Assembly: GCF_002002885.1 (NCBI RefSeq)
Contig: NZ_CP019510.1
Location: 372,001 to 436,000, forward strand
From: Janthinobacterium sp. LM6
GTDB lineage: Bacteria > Pseudomonadota > Gammaproteobacteria > Burkholderiales > Burkholderiaceae_D
Length of the DNA: 64,000 nucleotides
Direction: 5' to 3'
Both the position numbers and the translations under genes were made by a program. Below the pieces are notes generated by a model. It worked only from the letters and a program-made list of their open reading frames with translations. It made no database searches and was not told where the DNA came from. Shown in pieces: positions 55,129-64,000 of this stretch (positions within the stretch are counted from its first letter, which is position 1; the number at the start of each line of letters is the position of its first letter).

Positions 55129-56385
55129 TTATTTGTAATCGCGCATGTCGTCGATGATTTTCCCATCCTGCGCCAGACTGCCCACGGCCACGAGCACCAC
55201 CTCGCCGCGCAGCTTGGTCAATTCGCGGATCGAGCCGATGATCGCTTCCACGCCGCTGGCGTCCGCCGGATCGTCGACTTCGCAATGCAAGGCCATCTCG
55301 TCGTTGGCCATGCGCCCCGATACCACCAGCCGCGCCTTCCTGATTTGCGGGTGGCGGCGCGCGATTTCATGCACCTGCGACGGATGCACGAACATTGCGC
55401 GCACCTTGGTGGTTTGATCCGCGCGTCCCATCCAGCCCTTGATGCGCGTATTCGTGCGGCCGCACGGCGAATCCGGCGCATCGACCAGCACGGCCGACAG
55501 ATCACCGGTGGCGAAGCGGATCAGCGGGTAGTCCGCATTGAAGACGGTAACCACGACTTCGCCCACTTCGCCCGGCGCGACGGGAATGCCGCTGCCCGGG
55601 TGGACGATTTCGAGCAGCACGTTTTCGTCAACGACCATGCCGGGATTGAGCTTGCCATTGCTGGCCGTTTCATAGGCGATGCTGCCGATATCGGCGGAGG
55701 CATAGGTCTGGAACACGTGCGGCACGCCGTTGTCGGCAAACCAGCTGCGCAAGGATTCAGGCAAGGCTTCCGCGCCCATCACGGCCTTGGTGACGCTGCT
55801 GATGTCGGCGCCCATTTCGCGCGCCTTCTCGATGATCAGTTTTAAAAATGACGGCGTGCCGATATACGTGTCCGGCTTCAGGTCGACCATCGCCTGCACC
55901 TGCATTTCCGTCTGGCCGATGCCGGCCGGGATGACGGTGCAGCCGATGCGCGCGGCGCCGCCTTCGACCATGAAGGCGGCCGGCGTGAAGTGATACGAAA
56001 AGCAGTTCTGCAGCAAGCCGCCGGCGCGCACGCCGGCTGCGTACATGGGCCGCGCGAAGCGCCACCAGTCGGGACCGCGGCCTTCCGGATCGAAGATGGG
56101 GCCGGGCGAGACGAACACGCGCGACAGGGCGTTCTTCGGCGTCGTGTTCAAGCCGCCGAACGGCAGTTGCGCGTGCTGCAATTGCTTGAGGTCGGACTTG
56201 CGCGTCACGGGCAGCTGCGCCAGCGCGGCGCGGCTGGTGATGTCGGCCGCGTTGACGCCGTCGAGGATGCGGGCCCAGCCCGGCGCCTGTTGCGCGCGCG
56301 CGATCAGCTGCGGCAGGCCGGCCATCAATTCGCGTTCGCGCGCCTCGGGGGCGCGTGCTTCCAGACTGTCGAGCGTATCGGTCAT
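55129..56385 (-). CDS. Phenylacetate-CoA ligase-like AMP-binding enzyme (PaaK family)
   Basis: 418 residues. RVFVSPGPIFDPEG is the loop after the reduced P-loop, QTYASADIGSIAYE the Y(A/G)xxE-type motif, and IRFATGDLSAVL, RIKGWMGRADQTTKVRAMFV are the adenylation and hinge motifs. It activates an aromatic or other carboxylic acid to its CoA thioester. It is the last gene of the liv-type operon and overlaps the YjbR gene by ATGA. Substrate inferred only from family; phenylacetate is not certain. Confidence 0.82.
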   Translation of the reverse strand: MTDTLDSLEARAPEARERELMAGLPQLIARAQQAPGWARILDGVNAADITSRAALAQLPVTRKSDLKQLQHAQLPFGGLNTTPKNALSRVFVSPGPIFDPEGRGPDWWRFARPMYAAGVRAGGLLQNCFSYHFTPAAFMVEGGAARIGCTVIPAGIGQTEMQVQAMVDLKPDTYIGTPSFLKLIIEKAREMGADISSVTKAVMGAEALPESLRSWFADNGVPHVFQTYASADIGSIAYETASNGKLNPGMVVDENVLLEIVHPGSGIPVAPGEVGEVVVTVFNADYPLIRFATGDLSAVLVDAPDSPCGRTNTRIKGWMGRADQTTKVRAMFVHPSQVHEIARRHPQIRKARLVVSGRMANDEMALHCEVDDPADASGVEAIIGSIRELTKLRGEVVLVAVGSLAQDGKIIDDMRDYK

Positions 56386-56741
56386 GTTGCTGATTCTCCA
56401 ATGTCACGTTGCATTTTTTTCGTCAGCCCCGCAACAATCAGGCTGTATGAGCGCTGCAGCAGGGCGGCCATTTCGTCGTCGTCGAGGGCGTCCGGGCTGG
56501 CGACCAGCACCCATTTGGCCCGCGCCAGGTAGGGCGCCGGGCGAAAGCCGGGACGGTCCGTCAATTCCAGGAAGCGTTCCGCATCGACCTTGAAGCTCAT
56601 GCCGCGCGTGCTGTACGCTTCCGCGCCGCACAGGGCGAACAGGCGGCCACCAACGGAAAACGCCAGCACGTTGCTCCATTTGATGTCTTCTGTCGCGCCG
56701 GGAAAGCCGCGGCACACTTGCTTCGCCCGTTCCAGGTCCAT
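56382..56741 (-). CDS. MmcQ/YjbR family protein
   Basis: 119 residues. The pattern RAKQVCRGFPGATEDIKW, VLAFSVGGRLFAL and FKVDAERFLELTDRPGF is typical of YjbR/MmcQ proteins, which have a CyaY-like fold and are suspected DNA-binding proteins. ATG 56741 is preferred; an open frame to 57107 is the shadow of livF. It is packed between livF (17 bp) and the ligase (4-bp overlap). Confidence 0.85.
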   Translation of the reverse strand: MDLERAKQVCRGFPGATEDIKWSNVLAFSVGGRLFALCGAEAYSTRGMSFKVDAERFLELTDRPGFRPAPYLARAKWVLVASPDALDDDEMAALLQRSYSLIVAGLTKKMQRDIGESAT

Positions 56742-56758
56742 GACGGCGACTCCCGCTG

Positions 56759-57604
56759 TCAGGCTAGCCAGCGCTTGCGGCGGCGGTAGAACTTCATGTC
56801 GCGGAAGCTCTTGCGCCCGGCGCTGGACACGCCCAGATAAAACTCTTTGACGTCTTCGTTGCTGGCCAGTTCCTGGGCTTGCCCTTCCATCACGACGCGG
56901 CCGTTTTCCAGGATGTAGCCGAAGTCGGCGTAGCGCAGCGCCACGTTGGTGTTCTGCTCGGCCAGCAAAAAGGAGACGTTTTCCTTGTGGTTCAGGTCCT
57001 TGACGATGCCGAAGATCTCTTCGACGATCTGCGGCGCGATGCCCATCGACGGCTCGTCCAGCAGAATCATCGACGGCTTGGCCATCAGTGCGCGGCCGAT
57101 GGCGCACATCTGCTGTTCGCCGCCCGAGGTATAGCCGGCCTGGCTGCTGCGTCGCGTTTTCAGGCGGGGGAAATAGTGATACACCTTGTCCAGCGCGTCT
57201 TTCAGCTCGCCGCGCGACAGGCTGCGCGTGTAGGCGCCCGTCAGCAGGTTTTCCTCGATGGTGAGGTGGCCGAAACAGTGGCGCCCTTCCATCACTTGCG
57301 ACAGGCCTCGCTTGACCAGCTCATTCGGCGTCAATTGATCCACGCGCTCGCCCTTGAACTGGACTTCGCCCTTGGTGACGTCGCCCCGTTCGCCGCGCAG
57401 CAGCGTCGAGATGGTTTTCAGGGTGGTCGACTTGCCGGCGCCGTTGGCGCCCAGCAGCGCCACGATCTTGCCTTGCGGCACTTGCAGCGACACGCCCTTC
57501 AGGACCAGGATCACGTGGTCGTAGATGACTTCGATATTGTTCACCGACAGGTAGGGCGGCGGCGCGTCCGGCTTGACCGGGGCTTGCGTGGCAGTGTGGG
57601 TCAT
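56759..57604 (-). CDS. livF: Branched-chain-type ABC transporter ATP-binding protein (LivF)
   Basis: 281 residues. Walker A GANGAGKST at about residues 52-60, signature SGGEQQMCAIGRAL and Walker B MILLDEPSMGIAP. The N-terminal 20 residues and the basic C-terminal tail (DMKFYRRRKRWLA) make it longer than E. coli LivF (237). It works with LivG, LivH, LivM and the binding protein encoded upstream. A hairpin in the 66-bp gap separates it from livK. Confidence 0.9.
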   Translation of the reverse strand: MTHTATQAPVKPDAPPPYLSVNNIEVIYDHVILVLKGVSLQVPQGKIVALLGANGAGKSTTLKTISTLLRGERGDVTKGEVQFKGERVDQLTPNELVKRGLSQVMEGRHCFGHLTIEENLLTGAYTRSLSRGELKDALDKVYHYFPRLKTRRSSQAGYTSGGEQQMCAIGRALMAKPSMILLDEPSMGIAPQIVEEIFGIVKDLNHKENVSFLLAEQNTNVALRYADFGYILENGRVVMEGQAQELASNEDVKEFYLGVSSAGRKSFRDMKFYRRRKRWLA

Positions 57605-57631
57605 GGCTGCTTCTTTAAAATGTTAAACACG

Positions 57632-57651
57632 GGACCGGCGTTGGCCGGTCC
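57632..57651 (-). promoter_or_regulatory. Intra-operon hairpin between livK and livF
   Basis: GGACCGGC, GTTG loop, GCCGGTCC. It sits 20 bp after the livK stop. Like the hairpin after chvE it lacks a strong T-run and probably tunes the ratio of binding protein to ATPase. Confidence 0.6.
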
Positions 57652-57670
57652 GGTTCCTCTCGCTACGGCA

Positions 57671-58990
57671 TTACTTCATGCACGCCGGCGTGATCTTTTT
57701 CTCTTCCGCGTACTTGCCGGACGATTCTTCGACGAGCTTGCGCACCAGGGCCTTGTCGCCGACGATCCATTTCGGCGTGATGGCGGTCCACTTCTTGCCA
57801 TCCCACTGCTGCACTTTCACGGCGCCCGAGCCTTCATGGTCGTCGCAGCTGGTTTTCACGGTAGGGAACATGCCCAGCGCGCCGACGGCCTTCTGGCGCG
57901 CATCGTCGACGTTCAGGTTTTCCAGGCCCCAGCGCATCTGCTCGCCCGTGATCGGTTTGCCCTTGCCGAATTTTTCCTGCGCCGTGCGGATCGCTTCCAC
58001 CCACAGGATGCCGGCCGTCACGCCGCGCATGTGGTAGACGGAGCCGATGCGCGACTGGTCGGACAGGTTGCCCTTGCCGGTGGCGTAGAGTTTTTTGCGG
58101 ATGTCGTCGAGCACGGGGTAGTTGCCCGGCGTATTGAACGTCATCGCCGTGTAGCCCTTGGCCGCGTCGCCCGATGGAATCGTGTCTTCCTCGGAGCCGG
58201 CCCACCAGACGCCCAGCATTTTGTCGCGCGGGAAGCCGTTGCGCTGTGCCGTCTTGATGGCAACGGAGTTCATCACGCCCCAGCCCCACAGGATCACGTG
58301 GTCCGGCTTGGCCTGGCGGATTTGCAGCCATTGCGATTGCTGTTCGCTGCCAGGCGGCGCGACGGGAATTTTCACCAGTTCGAAGCCGTACTGTTTCGAC
58401 AGCGCTTCGAGCACCGGCAGCGGCTCCTTGCCAAAGGCCGAGTCGTGGTATAGGTGGACGATTTTCTTGCCTTTCAGCTTGTCCATGCCGCCATCCTTGT
58501 CACCCAGGTATTTGATCATGGCGGCGGCCTGGCTCCAGTAGCTGGAGATCAGCGGATACACGTAGGGGAAGACCTTGCCGTTGGCGGCGTCCGAGCGGCC
58601 GTAGCCGATCATCGTCATGGGGATCTTGTCTTGCGCCACGCGGTCCAGGATGCCGTAGGCGACGCCCGTGGACAGGGTTTCGACCAGGGTGGCGCCGCCC
58701 TGCTTGGTTTTCAGGCGTTCATAGCACTCGACGCCGCGCGAGGGGTTGTATTCGGTTTCGCATTCTTCCCAGCTGATCTTGACGCCATTGACGCCGCCTG
58801 CCTGGTTGACCAGGTTGAAGTAGTCGATGATGCCGCCGTAGAAACCGGAGCCGCCGGCCGCGTAAGGACCCACGCGGTAGGACGGCAGGGCGATGTACTG
58901 CTCCTTGTCCTGCGCCTGCGCGCTGCCGGCCATGGTGAGTGCGGCACTGGCGATGGCGGCGGCCAGCATGAGCGATTTGATGTGTTTCAT
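57671..58990 (-). CDS. livK: Branched-chain-type ABC transporter substrate-binding protein (LivK)
   Basis: 439 residues with a signal peptide (MKHIKSLMLAAAIASAALTM, cut after AQA). LVNQAGGVNGVKISWEECE is the standard type I periplasmic-binding N-lobe motif. QIRQAKPDHVILWGWGVMNS and TFNTPGNYPVLDDI follow. It is longer than amino-acid binders (about 345 mature), as in binders for aromatic acids and amides. Ligand unknown. Confidence 0.88.
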   Translation of the reverse strand: MKHIKSLMLAAAIASAALTMAGSAQAQDKEQYIALPSYRVGPYAAGGSGFYGGIIDYFNLVNQAGGVNGVKISWEECETEYNPSRGVECYERLKTKQGGATLVETLSTGVAYGILDRVAQDKIPMTMIGYGRSDAANGKVFPYVYPLISSYWSQAAAMIKYLGDKDGGMDKLKGKKIVHLYHDSAFGKEPLPVLEALSKQYGFELVKIPVAPPGSEQQSQWLQIRQAKPDHVILWGWGVMNSVAIKTAQRNGFPRDKMLGVWWAGSEEDTIPSGDAAKGYTAMTFNTPGNYPVLDDIRKKLYATGKGNLSDQSRIGSVYHMRGVTAGILWVEAIRTAQEKFGKGKPITGEQMRWGLENLNVDDARQKAVGALGMFPTVKTSCDDHEGSGAVKVQQWDGKKWTAITPKWIVGDKALVRKLVEESSGKYAEEKKITPACMK

Positions 58991-59048
58991 TGTGTGTCTC
59001 CTCTTGTTTTATTTGGTATTCAAGTGAACCGACATCGACTGCAAAAAC

Positions 59049-60107
59049 TTAATGGGGGAAGGGCCAGAGTCTCAACTTTTCCTTCGCGATCTGCCACAGC
59101 CTGGCCAGGCCGTGCGGCTCGACGATCAGGAAGAAGATGATCAGCGCGCCGAACACCATCAGTTCCAGGTTCGAGGCCACGCTGGTCGGCAATGCCAGGC
59201 CATGCGCGATGGTGTTCAGGAAGACGGGCAGCAGCACGATGAAGGCCGCGCCAAGGAAGGAACCGAGGATCGAACCGACGCCACCGATGATGATCATGAA
59301 CAGGATGCGGAAGGACAGGTCCAGGTTGTACGCTTCGGGTTCCACCGTGCCCAGGTAGGCGTATGCATACAGCGCGCCGGCCACGCCGCAGTAGAACGAG
59401 CTGACGGCAAACGCCAGCAGCTTGGTGCGCATCAGGCGGAAACCGATCACCTCGGCCGCCATGTCCATGTCGCGTACGGCCATCCACGAGCGGCCCACGT
59501 TCGAGCGGATCATGTTCTTGGCCAGCAGCGCCATGCCGGCCACGATGGCCAGCACCAGCAGGTATTTGCTTTGCGGCGTGTCAAACTGGTAGCCGAGGAT
59601 GGTCATCTTCTGCACCGTGATCACGCCCGAGGAGCTGTAATTGGTGAGATACGGGATCTTGGTCAGGCACCAGACGACAAAAAACTGCGTCGCCAGGGTG
59701 GAGGCGGCCAGGTAAAAGCCGCGGATGCGCAGGGAGGGCAGGCCGAAGGCGATGCCCACCATGGCCGCGCACAGGCCGCCGAGGATGAACGACACCAGCA
59801 GCGGCAAGCCGGGCAGGCGGGCCATGAAGTTATACGAGGCAAAGGCGCCCACGGCCATGAAGGCGGCCGTGCCCAGCGACAGCTGGCCCGCGTAACCGGT
59901 GAGGATGTTCAGGCCCAGTGCGGCCAGGGCGAAGATCAGGAAGGGAATCAGGATCGCCGACAGCATGTAAGGCGAGGCGAAATACGGCAAGAGGAAGACG
60001 GCGACGAGGAGCGTGGCCGTCAGCGCCAGGCGGTCTTGCCGGATCGGGAAAATCTGGTTGTCAGCCTGGTAGCTGGTCTTGAATTGTCCTGCTTCACGGT
60101 AAATCAT
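59049..60107 (-). CDS. livM: Branched-chain-type ABC transporter permease (LivM)
   Basis: 352 residues and about ten membrane helices. ALGLNILTGYAGQLSLGTAAFMAVGAF is shown in part as GYAGQLSLGTAAFMAVG, the family motif; FYLAASTLATQF and GGVGSILGSFLGA are also typical. ATG 60107 follows AAAGGACACGCC; an in-frame ATG 60155 is not used. It lies 83 bp after livH and 58 bp before livK. Confidence 0.9.
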   Translation of the reverse strand: MIYREAGQFKTSYQADNQIFPIRQDRLALTATLLVAVFLLPYFASPYMLSAILIPFLIFALAALGLNILTGYAGQLSLGTAAFMAVGAFASYNFMARLPGLPLLVSFILGGLCAAMVGIAFGLPSLRIRGFYLAASTLATQFFVVWCLTKIPYLTNYSSSGVITVQKMTILGYQFDTPQSKYLLVLAIVAGMALLAKNMIRSNVGRSWMAVRDMDMAAEVIGFRLMRTKLLAFAVSSFYCGVAGALYAYAYLGTVEPEAYNLDLSFRILFMIIIGGVGSILGSFLGAAFIVLLPVFLNTIAHGLALPTSVASNLELMVFGALIIFFLIVEPHGLARLWQIAKEKLRLWPFPH

Positions 60108-60190
60108 GGCGTGTCCTTTGCTGGCTGTTTTGGCTGTTGTCGGGTTACGCGCCATGCGCTAACCCGACCTACGATGCTGTTACGGGGGCG

Positions 60191-61093
60191 TTATATTCGC
60201 CGGATGATCTTCTCGCCGAACAGCCCTTCCGGACGCACCAGCAGGAACAGCAGGGCCAGCACATACGGGAACCAGCCTTCGATGCCGCCGCCTACCATGG
60301 GGCCCAGATAGACTTCGGCCAGCTTTTCCGACGCGCCGATGATCAGGCCACCGACGATGGCGCCCGGCACCGACGTAAAGCCGCCGAGGATCAGCACCGG
60401 CAGCGCTTTCAAGGCGATGAAGGTGAGGGCGAACTGCACGCCGTTGCGCGCGCCCCACAGCAAGCCGGCCACCATGGCCACCAGGCCCGCCACGCCCCAC
60501 ACGACGGCCCAGATGCGCTGCAGCGGGATGCCTACGGCCAGTGCCGCCTGGTGGTCGTCGGCGACGGCGCGCAGGGCGCGGCCCACCTTGGTTTTCGAGA
60601 ACAGCAAGGCCAGGCAGATCACCAGCAGCGCGCAGATGCCGGCCGCCATCAGGTCGAACTGCGAGATGTTGATGTCGAAGCGGTCCATCAAAAACTGCAT
60701 CGGCACGTCTTCGATGGGCAGGTCCAGCTTGTGCACTTGCGAACCCCACATCAGCTGCGCCAGGCCTTCGATGAAAAAGGTCAGGCCGATGGTGGCCATG
60801 AACAGCGTGATTTCCGGCTGGTTGACGAGCGGGCGCAACACCACTCTTTCAATCGCGATGCCCAGAGCTATCATGGTGAGCATCGTCAGCGGGATGGCCA
60901 GCCACAGCGACAGGCCGAATTTGTCCATGATGCCGACGCAGGTGAGGGCGGCGAAAAACACCATCGCTCCCTGCGCAAAATTGAATACGCCCGAAGCCTT
61001 GTAGATCAGCACGAAGCCGATCGCCACCAGCGCGTACATGACGCCCGACAGCAGGCCGCCGATCAGCACTTCAAAGAAAAAATTGATATTCAT
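60191..61093 (-). CDS. livH: Branched-chain-type ABC transporter permease (LivH)
   Basis: 300 residues with about eight membrane helices. GLLSGVMYALVAIGFVLIYKASGVFNFAQGA is represented by ALVAIGFVLIYKASGVFNFA, the LivH start, and ILGGFTSVPGAIVGGLIIG is the conserved C-terminal loop. It pairs with LivM. The gap to livG is 13 bp. Confidence 0.92.
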   Translation of the reverse strand: MNINFFFEVLIGGLLSGVMYALVAIGFVLIYKASGVFNFAQGAMVFFAALTCVGIMDKFGLSLWLAIPLTMLTMIALGIAIERVVLRPLVNQPEITLFMATIGLTFFIEGLAQLMWGSQVHKLDLPIEDVPMQFLMDRFDINISQFDLMAAGICALLVICLALLFSKTKVGRALRAVADDHQAALAVGIPLQRIWAVVWGVAGLVAMVAGLLWGARNGVQFALTFIALKALPVLILGGFTSVPGAIVGGLIIGASEKLAEVYLGPMVGGGIEGWFPYVLALLFLLVRPEGLFGEKIIRRI

Positions 61094-61106
61094 TGCTATT
61101 CCTTGT

Positions 61107-61940
61107 CTAGTGCGCCACGCCGAGATAGGCGTTGATCACGTCCTGGTTGCTGCGCACCTCGTCGGGCGTGCCGTCGCCGATCTTCTTGCCGTAGTCGAGC
61201 ACCACCACGCGGTCGGAGATATCCATCACCACGCCCATGTCGTGCTCGATCAGCACGATGGTCGTGCCCAGCTGGTCGTTGACGTCGAGGATGAAGCGGC
61301 ACATGTCCTGTTTTTCTTCCACGTTCATGCCGGCCATCGGTTCGTCCAGCAGCAGAATTTCCGGTTCCGCCACGAGGGCGCGGCCCAGTTCCACCCGCTT
61401 TTGCAGGCCGTAGGGCAGGCGCCCCACGGGCGTCTTGCGGATGGCCTGGATTTCCAGGAAGTCAATGATCTCCTCGGCCTTCTTGCGGTGCTCGATTTCC
61501 TCGCGCCGCGCCGGGCCCCAGTACAGGGCTTGCAAGAGAAAATTCGACTTCATTTTGAGGTTGCGCCCCGTCATGATGTTGTCCAGCACCGTCATGCCCT
61601 TGAACAGGGCGATGTTCTGGAAGGTGCGCGCGATGCCGGACTTGGCAGCCTGGTAGCAGTCCATGCCGCGCCGGTGCTCGCCCCGGTAGATGATTTCTCC
61701 CTGCTGCGGGCGGTACACGCCATTGATCACGTTGAGCATCGAGCTTTTACCCGCGCCGTTCGGGCCGATGATGGCGCGGATTTCATGCTGCCTGACGTCA
61801 AACGAGATGTCGGTCAGGGCTTTCACGCCGCCGAACGACAGCGAGATGTTCTTCAGGTCGAGGATCACGGGGCCCGTCTTGCGGGCCGTGCCGAAATGGG
61901 CGTCGGGTTCGTTCATTTGCATCGTGCTGTGCTCCATCAT
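61107..61940 (-). CDS. livG: Branched-chain-type ABC transporter ATP-binding protein (LivG)
   Basis: 277 residues. Walker A GPNGAGKSSMLN, signature region LPYGLQKRVELGRALVAEP (an LPYG variant, normal for LivG), Walker B ILLLDEPMAGMN and H-loop IEHDMGVVMDISD. The N-terminal 25 residues (MMEHSTMQMNEPDAHFG) precede the usual start, so ATG 61922 is an alternative. ATG 61940 overlaps the acyl-CoA synthetase stop by 4 bp. Confidence 0.9.
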   Translation of the reverse strand: MMEHSTMQMNEPDAHFGTARKTGPVILDLKNISLSFGGVKALTDISFDVRQHEIRAIIGPNGAGKSSMLNVINGVYRPQQGEIIYRGEHRRGMDCYQAAKSGIARTFQNIALFKGMTVLDNIMTGRNLKMKSNFLLQALYWGPARREEIEHRKKAEEIIDFLEIQAIRKTPVGRLPYGLQKRVELGRALVAEPEILLLDEPMAGMNVEEKQDMCRFILDVNDQLGTTIVLIEHDMGVVMDISDRVVVLDYGKKIGDGTPDEVRSNQDVINAYLGVAH

Positions 61941-63925
61941 GCGGCCAGGCCCTGCGGCCGGTACGTTTTGCTATCCCAGATCTGCAGGTCGGCGCTGGTC
62001 GAGCCAAGGCGGCCATCCTCGAATTTCACCTGGGTCTCGATGTATTGCGTTGTCTTGCCCTCATACAGGGCGGAAATGAGCACCGCGTACTTTTCGGCGA
62101 TGAATTTGCGGCGCACCTTGCGCGTGCGCGTCAGTTCGTCGTCGTCCGGATCGAGTTCCTTGTGCAGCACCAGGAAGCGATGTACCTGCGTGCGGTCCAT
62201 CAGCGGGTCGGCCGCCAGTTCCGCGTTGACTTGCTCGATGCAGTCGCGGATCAGGCCATAGGTCTCGGCGCGCGCCGCCAGGTCGGTGTAGCCGGAGTAG
62301 GCGATGCCGCGCCGTTCGGACCAGTTGCCCACCGCTTCGATGTCGATGTTGATGAAGGCGCAGACCTGGTCGCGCGCATGGCCGAAGGCCACCACCTCCT
62401 TGATAAAGGGGAAGAACTTGAGCTTGTTTTCGATGTAGTTGGGCGCGAACATGGCACCGCAATTCATCTTGCCGACGTCGGCCGCGCGGTCGATGATTTT
62501 CAGATGGCCTTCGCCATCGAACACGCCCGCGTCGCCCGTATGGAAATAGCCGTCGTCGTCGATCACTTCGGCAGTGGCGTCGGGCCGCTTGAAGTAGCCG
62601 CTCATGGTGGCGGGCGACTTCACCAGCACTTCGCCATTGGCCGCCAGCTTGACTTCCACGCCCGGCGCCGGCAAGCCGACGCTGTCGAACTTGATATTGC
62701 CGTCCGGTTGCAGGCATACATAGGCGCAGGTTTCGGTGGAACCGTACAATTGCTTGAGGTTGACGCCGATGGAGCGATAGAAGCGGAACAGGTCGGGGCC
62801 GATGGCGGCGCCGGCCGTGTAGGCGACGCGCACGCGCGACAGTCCCAGCACGTTTTTCAGCGGGCCGTAGACGAGCAGCTCGCCCAGCTTGTAGCTGAGG
62901 CGGTCCGCCAGCGAGACTGGCTTGCCATCCAAAATCTGCGCGCCGCAGCGCTTGGCCACGTCCATGAAATGGCTGAACATGTGGCGCTTGATGCTGCTGG
63001 CGTCTTCCATGCGTATCATCACGCTGGTGAGCATGTTCTCGAATACGCGCGGCGGCGCAAAGTAGCAGGTGGGGCCGATTTCGCGCATGTCGATCATCAC
63101 CGTGTCGCCCGATTCGGGGCAGTTGACGGTGAAGCCGGCCACCATGGCCTGCGCCAGCGAGAACAGGCAGTCGCCGACCCACGCCATGGGCAGGTAGGAC
63201 AGGATGTCTTCCTCGTCGGTGAGCTGGTCGAAGGCGACGCCGCCAACGCCTGCGGCCAGCAGCGCCGTGTGGCTCTGGCACACGCCCTTCGGCTTGCCCG
63301 TGGTGCCCGAGGTGTACAGGATCACGGCGGAGTCGCTACCCTGGCCCGCTGCCACGGCGGCGTCGAAAAAGCCCGGGTGTTCGCGGTCGTAGGCCCGGCC
63401 CAGCACCTGCAGGGCGGCAAAGGACGTCAGTTCCGGCTGGCGGTAATGGCGCATGCCCCGTTCATCGTCATACGCGATGTGGGCGACGTGCGGATACAGG
63501 GCCTTGAGTTCGAGCAGCTTGTCGACCTGCTCCTGGTCTTCGACGATGGCGTAGCGGATTTCCGCATCCTGCAGCACATAGGCCATGTCGGCGGCCGGCG
63601 CGTCCTGGTACAGTGGCACGGGCACGCCGCCGAGGCTTTGCGCCGCCAGCATGGCCCAGTACAGGCGGGGACGGTTGTCGCCGATGATGGCCAGGTTCAT
63701 GCCGCGCTGGAAACCGATGGCGGCCAGGCCGCAGGCCAGCGCGCGCACCTCGTCGTTGACCTCGCGCCAGGTCCAGGTTTGCCAGATGCCCAGGTGTTTT
63801 TCGCGAAAGGCGGGCTTGTCGGATCGTACGGTCCCGTGTTGCAATAAGCGCCGCGGAAAAGTCGGCATTGTTGCTGTGGTATTCGTTTGCACCAGTGTCT
63901 CCCTGTTGCTTGTCTCAGGCCCCAC
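61937..63925 (-). CDS. Long-chain acyl-CoA synthetase-like AMP-binding enzyme
   Basis: 662 residues. The adenylation P-loop AVILYTSGTTGKPKGV is at about residues 205-220, the YGSTE motif is near 392, and FHTGDAGVFDGEGHLKIIDR holds the conserved Asp. It is the size of bacterial long-chain AMP-dependent ligases (FadD15-like). It is the first gene of the operon, coupled by ATGA to livG, so import and CoA activation are linked. The start is uncertain: ATG 63925 is used, but ATG 63868 (TMPTFPRR) is also good. Confidence 0.85.
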   Translation of the reverse strand: MGPETSNRETLVQTNTTATMPTFPRRLLQHGTVRSDKPAFREKHLGIWQTWTWREVNDEVRALACGLAAIGFQRGMNLAIIGDNRPRLYWAMLAAQSLGGVPVPLYQDAPAADMAYVLQDAEIRYAIVEDQEQVDKLLELKALYPHVAHIAYDDERGMRHYRQPELTSFAALQVLGRAYDREHPGFFDAAVAAGQGSDSAVILYTSGTTGKPKGVCQSHTALLAAGVGGVAFDQLTDEEDILSYLPMAWVGDCLFSLAQAMVAGFTVNCPESGDTVMIDMREIGPTCYFAPPRVFENMLTSVMIRMEDASSIKRHMFSHFMDVAKRCGAQILDGKPVSLADRLSYKLGELLVYGPLKNVLGLSRVRVAYTAGAAIGPDLFRFYRSIGVNLKQLYGSTETCAYVCLQPDGNIKFDSVGLPAPGVEVKLAANGEVLVKSPATMSGYFKRPDATAEVIDDDGYFHTGDAGVFDGEGHLKIIDRAADVGKMNCGAMFAPNYIENKLKFFPFIKEVVAFGHARDQVCAFINIDIEAVGNWSERRGIAYSGYTDLAARAETYGLIRDCIEQVNAELAADPLMDRTQVHRFLVLHKELDPDDDELTRTRKVRRKFIAEKYAVLISALYEGKTTQYIETQVKFEDGRLGSTSADLQIWDSKTYRPQGLAA

Positions 63926-64000
63926 CTCGTTGGATGGCGCTCTGTGTTTTTATGTGTAAGGCGTTTGTGCAATGATAGTAGCTTGCGTTAGATTGCCGAG

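Noticed and set aside
56742..57107. YjbR protein extended by 122 residues
   Set aside because: The added part overlaps livF in another frame and is Arg/Gly-rich; ATG 56741 gives the usual family length.

Overview
This window looks like chromosomal DNA of a GC-rich betaproteobacterium. I infer a Burkholderiales member of the Oxalobacteraceae (Janthinobacterium/Duganella/Massilia type). The inference rests on gene order and family content: parB next to atpIBEFHAGDC, a SlmA nucleoid-occlusion factor, a PabB-PabC fusion, XylR/XylFGH with non-phosphorylative sugar enzymes, and GGGGTCAG-bounded repeats. There is no rRNA, phage, insertion sequence or CRISPR array. One tRNA gene, tRNA-Thr(GGT), is present.

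Layout. 1-96 is the 3' end of parB. 295-7514 is a complete F1Fo ATP synthase operon with a recognisable promoter and terminator. 7527-8794 (minus strand) is an RsgA-type GTPase gene preceded by a 12-codon leader ORF and five small hairpins. 8870-16164 is a lipoprotein followed by a polyamine/membrane cluster. Its minus-strand arm carries SpeD, a Gly/Ser-rich membrane peptide, a zinc-ribbon DUF4178 protein, an SPFH-SHOCT protein and DUF350. Its divergent plus-strand arm carries a membrane-embedded spermidine synthase and a Tat-exported FAD oxidoreductase. I consider this the best candidate for a poorly described system.

16226-34686 is a sugar region. A ChvE/GguA/GguB importer (minus) faces a long plus-strand set: a FAH-family keto-deoxy-acid dehydratase, a sugar dehydrogenase, a xylonate-type dehydratase, XylFGH, XylR and a degenerate mutarotase. 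A second run follows: DgoK, an arabonate/galactonate-type dehydratase, a lactonase and a KDPGal/KDPG aldolase. Together these could oxidise pentoses and galactose-type sugars to sugar acids and send them either to alpha-keto acids without phosphorylation or through keto-deoxy-phospho intermediates. The promoter of the ChvE importer and that of the DgoK run share two sequence blocks, which suggests a common regulator.

34751-45492 is a mosaic of housekeeping genes: a CoA-binding protein, PPK2, a succinate-semialdehyde-type dehydrogenase, a PHA depolymerase, glutathione peroxidase, PabB-PabC, SlmA, a HAD phosphatase, a TraB/GumN protein, tRNA-Thr and ArgB. Two copies of an 85-87 bp palindromic repeat lie here. 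45694-50232 holds a small CWC protein and a two-gene signalling unit: a hybrid kinase with two receivers and an Hpt domain, and a receiver-HD-GYP protein. 50229-55077 has a second PHA-depolymerase-type esterase with a ribbon-helix-helix regulator, a DUF1289 protein, a metallo-beta-lactamase-fold hydrolase, a nitronate-monooxygenase-type enzyme and Hpt phosphoribosyltransferase. 55129-63925 (minus) is one tightly packed operon with two CoA ligases around a complete LivGHMKF-type importer and a YjbR protein, probably for an aromatic or other carboxylic acid rather than for amino acids.

Product calls rest on motif recognition by eye; no database search was run. Substrate assignments for the sugar and Liv-type systems are inferences.
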